A stretch of 6,524 bases of DNA from an uncultured bacterium (GTDB taxonomy: Bacteria; Patescibacteria; JAEDAM01; Absconditabacterales; Absconditicoccaceae). Of the stretch, positions 1 through 6,018 are shown one piece after another. Each line of letters starts with the position of its first letter. Positions within the stretch are counted from its first letter, which is position 1. The notes under the pieces were generated by a model. That model did no database searches. It was not told the DNA's origin and worked only from the letters and a program-made list of their open reading frames with translations. A program made the position numbers and the translations under genes. Where the stretch lies: assembly GCA_903904545.1 (NCBI GenBank), contig CAIVDB010000046.1:1-6524 (forward strand), read 5' to 3'.

Positions 1-1554
1 AGTAAAGAAGTGGTCGATGCATCTATTATCCGAACAAAAAAATTATTTGAAAAAATGAAATATCGAGAAGCTGGGCAGATTTTCAATGGACTAGCGAAAA
101 ACAAAGATAAAGAAACAATAAAATATGTTGTCGCTTGAGCAGAAGAATTATTCAAAAAAGGTAGATATTGAGATGTCACCGAAATTTATATAAATTTAGC
201 ACAAAACGAAAACAAAGAAGCAATAGAATATACAATAGCCTGAGCAGATGAATTGTTTTGAATAGAAGAATATAGATGAGCTTCAAAAATTTATTTATGG
301 TTAATGGAAGAACAAAGAGATGAAATTAGTAATCATGTAATAACTCGAGCCAGAAAATTCTTTGAAAAAGAAAGATATACAAATGCAGCAGAAATTTATT
401 TAACATTAGCTACGGAAGAAAACAGTAAGTCTGTAAAGCATGCTGCCAGCTGAGCAGAAAACTTATTTAAAATAAAAAAGAATCAGCAAGCAGAAAAAAT
501 TTATTCAGCATTAGCAAGAAATAGCAACGAAGAGGCAGTAGAATATGCGGCAAATTGAGCAGAAAAATTCTTCGAAGACGGGAATTATGTGGATGCGGGA
601 ATGATTTGTATAGAATTATCAAAAAATAAAAAAGCAACAAAATATACAATCAATTTAGCAGAAAGATTACTTAAGAAGAAGAAATATCGAGAACTATGAA
701 GTACATATAAAGGACTAGCAACATATTGAGATGAGAATATTATTAACCAGATTAAAAAATGATCAGATGATTTATTTAGAAACAAAAGATATCAGCAAGC
801 AGGAGAAATTTATCTAGAACTAGCAAAAAATGACAGCGAGAGGGAAATAGAATATTCAGCCCATGGAGCAGAAAAATTACTCAAAAAAGAACATTTAGAG
901 AGTGTGTGGAAAATATATTCAAAGTTAGCACAAAATAGCAATGAAAAAGCAATAAAATATGCTTTCGAATGAGCAAAAAGATTATTTGAAAAAAATAATT
1001 ATTTAGAATCATATTCGATTTATGGCACACTCGCACAAAATAGCAATGAAAAAGCAATAGAATATGCTTTCGAATGAGCAGAAAACTTATTTAAGAAAAA
1101 CATGTTAGTAGAATCATATTCGATTTATGACACACTCGCACAAAATAGCAATGAAAAAGCAATAAAATATGCTTTCGAATGAGCAGAAAACTTATTTAAG
1201 AAAAACATGTTAGTAGAATCATCTAATATTTTTTTATGGTTAGCCAGCAACAAGAATGAAAAAGCAATAAAATATGCTATCGAATGAGCAAAAAGATTAT
1301 TTAAAAAAAATGAATACACAAGGGCATTAAACATTTGTACAGAACTAACAAAAAAAAAGGATAAAGAAGCAATAGAATTTAGTGCAATTTGAGCAGATAT
1401 ACTCTTTAAACAAAAAGATTATTTAGACGCAGAATTAATTTATACAGAATTAATGGAAAACTGAAGTAAGCAAGCAATAAAGTGTGCAAAAAAATGATTT
1501 GATAATTTTTTAAAGATAGGCTATTTGCCAAGCAGGACAGAACTCTATGAATAA
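1..1554 (+). CDS. TPR-like 35-residue repeat solenoid protein (5' end outside window), UGA=Gly
   Basis: Frame 1 is open from the first base to TAA at 1552-1554 if TGA is read as glycine; 17 in-frame TGA codons occur in 517 residues. The protein is an unbroken run of helical repeats of 35 residues with the pattern G-A-E-x-L-F-K-K-x-x-Y-x-x-A-x-x-I-Y-x-x-L-A-x-N, then K/E-A-I-x-Y-A. This resembles tetratricopeptide repeats: small residue at the TPR position 8, Tyr at 11, then an Ala and an aromatic in helix B. It differs from the 34-residue consensus by one residue and lacks the usual Pro. No signal peptide, membrane segment or catalytic motif is visible in the part present. TPR solenoids usually hold protein partners; the partner here is unknown. 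Sel1-like repeats are an alternative, but the unit length and order fit TPR better. The start lies upstream of the window, so total length and any N-terminal domain are unknown. Confidence 0.88.
31..1554 (+). repeat. Tandem 105-bp coding repeat array (14 full units plus a partial)
   Basis: Units begin at 31, 136, 241, 346, 451, 556, 655, 760, 865, 970, 1075, 1180, 1285, 1390 and 1495. All are 105 bp except 556-654, which is 99 bp (two codons shorter). The first codon of the unit is TGA in 11 of 15 cases, GGA once (865), CGA (Arg) twice (31, 346) and TTA once (655). The array forms the repeat domain of the TPR-like protein. Confidence 0.9.
1026..1222 (+). repeat. Near-identical neighbouring repeat copies inside the TPR array
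   Basis: Bases 1026-1117 and 1131-1222 are 92 bp each and differ, by eye, at a single position (G1060 versus A1165, giving Glu versus Lys). The preceding unit (about 925-1030) also shares long exact runs with them. The outer units of the array are related only at protein level. This suggests recent duplication or gene conversion in the centre of the array. Confidence 0.85.
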
Positions 1555-1613
1555 CTTAAACGATTTCTTCTCTTTTTCAGTTTTTTTCTTGATTTCGAAG
1601 CCTATAGAGATGG

Positions 1614-1632
1614 TTAGATTTTTTTAATCTAA
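1614..1632. other. Perfect 7-bp inverted repeat just upstream of the 1642 start
   Basis: TTAGATT (1614-1620) and AATCTAA (1626-1632) are exact reverse complements around a TTTTT loop. The repeat ends nine bases before the ATG of the next gene. As RNA it would be a weak AU-rich hairpin. It could be an operator, a weak terminator for the TPR gene, or chance in AT-rich DNA. A -10-like TAATCT lies inside its right arm (1625-1630). Confidence 0.35.
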
Positions 1633-1641
1633 AACATCCTC

Positions 1642-1953
1642 ATGGAAACACAGGGCACCATACAAAGCATAGATTTTTTCCTCAAAACTGAAAAATATAC
1701 CAAAGCTTCCCAATTAATACAAAAAACCATAGACAGGGAAATAGACAAACAACAGGAGATAGAGGAAACCATACGTTTATTTAGCAAACTCTATGACAAA
1801 CTCTACTATTATATTATATTTGATAAGATCCCCATAGACAAAAAGACCATTAGACAATTGGAATTATTGGCCATGCCAATAGAAAGTAAAACTAAGGACG
1901 AACGAAAAGAGCTCATCAACACCATCCGTAAAGGAAGAAAAGAAGAAGAATAA
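1642..1953 (+). CDS. Small charged helical protein of unknown function
   Basis: This codes for 103 residues from ATG to TAA with no in-frame TGA. It has only two glycines, so the absence says nothing about the code. TAA at 1630-1632 closes the frame upstream, which makes this ATG the first possible start; no Shine-Dalgarno sequence precedes it. The protein is rich in Lys, Glu, Ile and Gln and predicted largely helical, with a Lys/Arg/Glu-rich tail (KGRKEEE). Residues 12-26 (FFLKTEKYTKASQLI) resemble helix A/B of the upstream TPR units (compare FFEKERYTNAAEIY), so it may be a one-repeat helper or relative of the preceding protein. It lies 87 bases after the TPR gene and is followed at once by a terminator, so the two may share a transcript. 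No known family recognised. Confidence 0.7.
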   Translation: METQGTIQSIDFFLKTEKYTKASQLIQKTIDREIDKQQEIEETIRLFSKLYDKLYYYIIFDKIPIDKKTIRQLELLAMPIESKTKDERKELINTIRKGRKEEE

Positions 1954-1963
1954 ACATCAGAGA

Positions 1964-1996
1964 AGACACTACCAGAACAGGTCAGTGTCTTTTTTT
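1964..1996 (+). terminator. Intrinsic terminator after the 1642-1953 gene
   Basis: AGACACT (1964-1970) pairs exactly with AGTGTCT (1984-1990). ACC/GGT (1971-1973 with 1980-1982) can extend the stem past a one-base bulge. A run of T follows directly (1990-1996). It lies 11 bases after the TAA and separates the TPR-side genes from the amidinotransferase transcription unit. Confidence 0.85.
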
Positions 1997-2128
1997 ATTC
2001 ACAAAAAGTCAGTGCATACGCCCAAAGAAATTTTTCTAACTTTGTTCAGTTTTTTTCTTTTTTGGGAAACATACTACAAAAGTACAAACAAAAAACGCAT
2101 GAAACACAACTATTTTCTTTTTATTTCT

Positions 2129-2134
2129 TATACT
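2129..2134 (+). promoter_or_regulatory. Putative -10 element (TATACT) for a leaderless start at 2141
   Basis: TATACT matches five of six bases of the TATAAT consensus and lies six bases before the ATG at 2141. Transcription would then start at or next to the A of that ATG, consistent with the lack of a Shine-Dalgarno sequence. No good -35 hexamer is seen at normal spacing. A terminator lies upstream, so a promoter is needed somewhere in 1997-2140. That stretch also holds an imperfect hairpin: CCCAAA at 2021-2026 with TTTGGG at 2061-2066. Confidence 0.35.
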
Positions 2135-2140
2135 CCTATC

Positions 2141-3163
2141 ATGCTCAAGCAAGACATCTTATTACTAACAACTAAACCACCACTTGAAGGGAAACGACGA
2201 CCAGATGGGATTCCTTGATATTGCGACAATCCAGCAATGGATGAAGGTTACATTCCAGATCCACAAGCCGTACTTAAGGAATACGAAAAGATGGTTAATG
2301 CATTTAATGCTACAGGGAAAGCAAAAGTTTTCGAAGCCAACTTCCCTAATGTCAACGATTTAGAGGTTATAAGAAGAATTCAGGAATCACAAGAATACGT
2401 AAAGAAACATTTGGGATACAATCTTTGAATAGTAAATCCAAATGGAAGAGATCTCGTAGATAAAGATTGAGAATTTACTCAACATGATTTTGTCTTTGTT
2501 CGTGACAGTTTTATTTCAGATCAAAAGAGCAAGATTCTCATTTCAAATTTCTCTAGACCAGAAAGGAAAATAGAAGAACTCGTAATGAAGGAGATGTTAG
2601 AGGTTCTAACTCAGCAATACAACATAGAAAGAAAAATAATTACAGCCCCTGAAGGATTACATTTCGAAGGAGGAAACTTCCGTTATATACCAGATGAAGA
2701 GATCCTATTTGCAGGAAAGCAACAAAGGAGCAACAAAGCAGGAGTTTATTTTGTGAAAGAGGAATTCTGAATAAAAGACGATAAACTACTTATGGTAGAC
2801 GGGAATGGCTTTCACTTAGATACCTATTTCTCAGTAGCTACAGATGATGAGGGGAAACTACTTGCAGGTATAATCTGTCCAAATCTGGTTGCAAACATAC
2901 AAGAAGTAAGAGATTTTTTCAAGAAAAACAAGAAGATATTACTCGAAGTAGATGACAGTTTCGGAATAGGAAAAGATGGCGATGGGACAGGAAACTTTGC
3001 TACCAACACCTTACAACTCAAAGAATATCTTGTTGGATGTCATGATTTCGATGATAATGTAGAAATTATCTTGGAAAAACTAGGAGTAAAAAGAATCGTT
3101 AACCCAATGAAAGAGTATAATAAATCATGATGAGCAGACCATTGCTCCTCAAACCAACTATAA
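2141..3163 (+). CDS. Amidinotransferase/DDAH-fold guanidino-group-modifying enzyme (arginine deiminase-like), UGA=Gly
   Basis: With TGA as Gly the frame runs 340 residues to TAA. Motifs of the pentein (amidinotransferase, arginine deiminase, DDAH) superfamily appear in order: F-V-R-D at 119-122 (substrate-binding Asp122), E-G-G-N at 176-179, G-F-H-L-D-T from 223 (catalytic His225) and, at the C-terminus, S-G-G-A-D-H-C-S with Cys335 in the nucleophile position. Family members cleave or transfer the guanidino group of arginine, methylarginine, agmatine or similar compounds through a Cys thiouronium intermediate. The exact substrate cannot be read. The H-L-D-T form is closer to DDAH/ADI than to agmatine deiminase. 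Six in-frame TGA codons occur, two of them (3128, 3131) giving the Gly pair just before Cys335. The start at 2141 was chosen because M-L-K-Q-D-I-L-L-L gives the typical first beta strand and a -10-like box sits just upstream. ATG at 2099 would add 14 residues. It is first gene of a likely operon with the SpeD homologue and argS. Confidence 0.85.
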
Positions 3164-3192
3164 GTTTTTATTTTATAGAAAATATAAAAGAC

Positions 3193-3555
3193 ATGCAAAA
3201 TGAACAAAAAAATTGGGGACAAATCGCCATCATCAATGTATACGATTGTCCAAAAGAGATGCTCACAGATCCTGCATTATTGAAAAAATTTGCCTGAGAT
3301 GTATGCAAAGAGATCGACATGAAACCCTATGGAGAGCCAATGATCCATAGATTTGGAGCGGGAGATTTGGAGGGATATTCTATGATTCAGTTTATAGAGA
3401 CAAGTTCGATAACTGTCCATCTAGATGAGTTTGGGAATAGAGCTTTCGTAGACATCTTCTCTTGTAAATCATTTGACGCAAAAGTTGCGGCACAATTTAC
3501 ACAAATGTATTTCAAAGGACAAACATATACATTCCAATCATTAGATCGCGCATAA
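3193..3555 (+). CDS. speD: SpeD-family pyruvoyl decarboxylase (AdoMet decarboxylase homologue; possibly arginine/ornithine decarboxylase)
   Basis: This codes for 120 residues, the normal length of bacterial class 1b SpeD proenzymes, with one in-frame TGA (3295, Gly35). Aligned by eye to the Thermotoga-type enzyme, the key residues keep their spacing. Ser71 is the cleavage site that becomes the pyruvoyl group (Ser63 there), Ser63 matches Ser55, His76 matches His68 and Cys91 matches Cys83. Self-cleavage would give an N-terminal beta chain of 70 residues and a pyruvoyl alpha chain of 50. The local motif is E-T-S-S-I-T-V-H-L-D-E, not the canonical E-S-H-x-x-x-H-T-W-P-E. That variant and 'GYSMIQF' recall SpeD homologues reported to decarboxylate L-arginine or L-ornithine instead of AdoMet. 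No spermidine synthase is in view and both neighbours involve arginine or guanidines, so arginine decarboxylation is a fair hypothesis. It begins 29 bases after the amidinotransferase and ends 23 bases before argS. AdoMet decarboxylation is not excluded. Confidence 0.85.
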
Positions 3556-3578
3556 TATTTATTTGTTAGTCTGCTTGC

Positions 3579-5669
3579 ATGAATGAAAAATATTTAGAAT
3601 ATCAACCCAATCATATGAAGGAGCTTAATGAAAAAGAAGGATTTTCTTATCTAGAAAAACATAACAAACAACTAGATAAAAAGATACAAAACATCAAAAA
3701 TCAAGTAGACATCAAAAGAACATTAAGAGGATATGCAGACACAAATAACTACTTCCACAAAGCGATAGTAGACAATATTTATTGTATCATCAAAGAAAAA
3801 TATGATATACAAAGAGATGATATTGATGCAACCTTTATCGATCGTAAGGGTTTTGGAGCAGATATGTGTATAAAAATACAAAAAATCATCACAACACACG
3901 GGGTGAAAGAATACATGACAACCATTGTGCCTAACATCAAAGATATGCTCTTAAGTTCCAGTCTCAACAAAAACATAAAAAACATAGATACAAAATGAAT
4001 ATATTTGAATGTAAAATTCAAAGATAAATATCTATTTAGTTCATTGGACACTGCCCTCACCTCTTGAGAAAAATATGGAGAAAATGCACAGCACAAATGA
4101 GAAAATATTGTGATAGACTATTCTAGTCCTAATACTGCCAAACACCTTCATGCAGGACATATCAGATCTACTATTTTATGACACGTATTGGGCAATATCT
4201 ATGAAGCAAACGGATATACAGTACATAGAACAAATCACGTAAACGATCGATGATGATTTGGATTTTTGATAGCAGGATATCAAGAGCGATGACCAAAATT
4301 ACCATATTTTGAGAATAAAAATGATATGCTATTTGCTATCTATACACGATATAGAAAATTTGAGAAAATAACAGGATCTGAAGCTGAATTTTTAGATCTA
4401 AGTACAGACGACAAAGCAGAACTACAAAAGTTTGTAGGTCCGTTTTCTACGTATCAAGAGCTCGGAGAAAGGTTTCTTGCCTTCAAAGAACTTGCTGACC
4501 ATAAATTCACTAATTTAGAAATAGGGAAAAAGGAAGAAGTAGAGTTATGGGAAAATATTGTCAACCGAAGCATGCAAGATTTCCAAAAATTTTATAATAC
4601 CCTCAATATCCATCAAGACTATGTCATTGGAGAAAGTTTTTATGCAGACAAAGGGAAAAATATTATTTTGGAAAATGAAAAATCATGAAAAGTCTGCCTT
4701 TTCACATCAGAGATTGCACACCAACAAATCGATTTGTTGCAAAAGAAATTAGATGAAAAAACAATAAGTGAAAAAGAGTTTGAAAATACTAAGAGAGAAA
4801 TAGAAAACGATATAGGATCTTATGTCGTTATGTTAGACAATTTTGAAAGATTTATTGTGCTCAAGGGGAACCAAAGCAGTATCTATGCAACTCGTGATAT
4901 CGGAGCTATAAATTATAGAATACAGGGGTTCAATCCAAGCAAGATAGTCTATGTCGTAGGACAAGAACAAAAAGACCATTTCGACAAACTCTTTGCGTTT
5001 ACCAAGACCATCTCAGACAAAAAGGCTGACTTCCAACACATATACTTCTGATTTTACATAGATGAAGCGTCAAAGAAAAAGCTTTCTAGTAGAGAATGAG
5101 CTTCAAATGTAAACAAGATTTTATCAGAGTCTATCCATTATTTCAAAGATAAGTACAAAGACAATGATGAATTTTCAGAAAACGAAAAAGACACAATAGC
5201 AAGATCTCTATGAGTAGGATCTATAGTATACAACGACATCAAAAAAGACAAAAAGTGACCAGTACTTATAGATAAAGATTTAAACAAAACGATACAAAAA
5301 TTTGAAGAAGCGTGATGAGCCTATATCATATACGCATCATGTAGAGCAAAAAGTATTCTCAAAAGATATGGAAAAGAATTACCAAAACTTCACGATCTTC
5401 TTCCTGAAAAATTAGAAGATATAGAAATAAGTCTGATCAACAAAGTAAATCAATTTCCCCTCATTATCCAACAAGCTTGCGAAAATCACGATCCTGCAGT
5501 TTTAGCTGAATTTTTATACAATATATCCCGTGAATATAACGCATATTATACCAATCATCAAGTGCTCAAAGGAGACAATAAACATAGACTATTAATTACA
5601 AAATGTGTGGCTCAAGTAATTGATAATGGATTGAAAATTTGCCACATACAGCCACTCGAAAGAATTTAA
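3579..5669 (+). CDS. argS: Arginyl-tRNA synthetase, UGA=Gly
   Basis: This encodes 696 residues with 14 TGA codons read as Gly. It charges tRNA-Arg with arginine in the cytoplasm. The N-terminal tRNA-binding domain is at about 40-130. The class I catalytic domain has D-Y-S-S-P-N followed by the HIGH-type signature H-A-G-H (191-194) and I-R-S-T. Further on come Y-A-T-R-D-I-G-A and Y-V-V-G-Q-E-Q-x-D-H-F, which are typical of ArgRS. The KMSKS-type loop is K-L-S-S-R-E-G (501-507), its Gly coded by TGA at 5097. The C-terminal DALR anticodon-binding domain runs from about 575 and ends in D-N-G-L-K-I-x-x-I-x-P-L-E-R-I. In-frame TAG at 3567 fixes ATG 3579 as the first start; there is no Shine-Dalgarno sequence. 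It is longer than the usual 550-590 residues, with an extended N-terminus and a charged coiled-coil-like insertion around 385-410. It is last gene of the likely three-gene operon; hairpins and a terminator follow. Confidence 0.96.
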
Positions 5670-5825
5670 GAAATACTTGCATTCTTTAACAATTTATCTA
5701 ACCTCATTATGTTTATATTAAGCAACAAGCATGCTACACATCATTACCAGAAGAGGTAGAAGAACAAACTGTCACAGACAGAAGTTTTTCGGGTAGCAGA
5801 AAGATAAAGCATAAAGACTTTATAC

Positions 5826-5853
5826 ACTCCCAGAAAGCTTCGGGAGTTTTTTT
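5826..5853 (+). terminator. Intrinsic terminator downstream of argS
   Basis: ACTCCC (5826-5831) pairs with GGGAGT (5842-5847). The stem is extended inside by GAA/TTC after a one-base bulge and is followed by seven T (5847-5853). It lies about 157 bases after the argS stop and is the strongest terminator-like structure between argS and the next gene. Confidence 0.88.
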
Positions 5854-5915
5854 ATAGATAAAATTTAATTATGAATATGATTATATTTACCAGACTATAT
5901 GTAAGACTTAGAAGG

Positions 5916-6007
5916 CTTAAAGTAATAAGACGATTGTTTTAGAGTATCCAAAAATCGCAAGGATTTAGCTCTACGACAATTGTCTAGGGCTTTTTTATTA
6001 TTTTAAG
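5916..6007 (+). ncRNA. Large nested inverted repeat before the 6019 gene (structured leader, attenuator or small RNA)
   Basis: An outer stem pairs 5916-5928 with 5995-6007 (13 pairs, one G-U). Inside it, 5929-5937 pairs with 5976-5984 (nine pairs, one G-U; a tenth pair, 5928 with 5985, competes with the outer stem). Further in are TAGAG (5940-5944) with CTCTA (5969-5973) and ATCC (5946-5949) with GGAT (5961-5964). Six T (5991-5996) lie six bases after the inner stem and partly inside the outer 3' arm, so the inner stem could act as a terminator when the outer stem is open. The structure ends 11 bases before the ATG at 6019. Function is not recognised. Confidence 0.5.
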
Positions 6008-6018
6008 AACAACAGAAA

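Larger units (their letters stand above)
5670..6018. other. 349-base non-genic interval with several hairpins
   Basis: No gene of normal size is seen on either strand, and no tRNA-like cloverleaf was found by eye. Small hairpins occur at 5769-5781 (CTGTC-ACA-GACAG, followed by T5) and 5804-5823 (ATAAAG / CTTTAT). The terminator at 5826-5853 and the nested inverted repeat at 5916-6007 are listed separately. Two short ATG reading frames, 5731-5796 (21 codons) and 5871-5942 (23 codons), are Arg-rich and each ends near a hairpin; neither has other support. A third frame is open from about 5703 into the terminator (stop at about 5854) but has no ATG. Confidence 0.6.

Noticed and set aside
970..1300. 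Regular repeats that could suggest a CRISPR or other non-coding array
   Set aside because: The period is exactly 105 bp (35 codons), there are no unique spacers, and the frame stays open through all units as a coherent helical protein.
1590..1602. GATTTCGAAGCC resembling the T-arm of a tRNA on the minus strand
   Set aside because: No acceptor, anticodon or D arm can be paired around it.
1985..2218. Reading frame starting with GTG at 1985
   Set aside because: It starts inside the terminator stem and its T tract. Only its last part (from 2141) is coding, as the N-terminus of the amidinotransferase.
4558..4752. Short plus-strand frame inside argS
   Set aside because: It is an out-of-frame shadow of the argS coding sequence and has no start signal or motif.
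1..5669. Pseudogenes broken by multiple stop codons
   Set aside because: Only TGA interrupts the frames, never TAA or TAG, and TGA falls at glycine positions of conserved motifs. This is codon reassignment, not decay. Trp (code 4) does not fit motifs such as Gly-Gly before the Cys or FLARDG, and TGG is also used, for example at 298-300.
5703..5856. Frame open through the argS terminator with a protein-like stretch (PEEVEEQT)
   Set aside because: It has no ATG after the upstream stop, and its last codons are the terminator stem and T-run, so a coding role is not supported.
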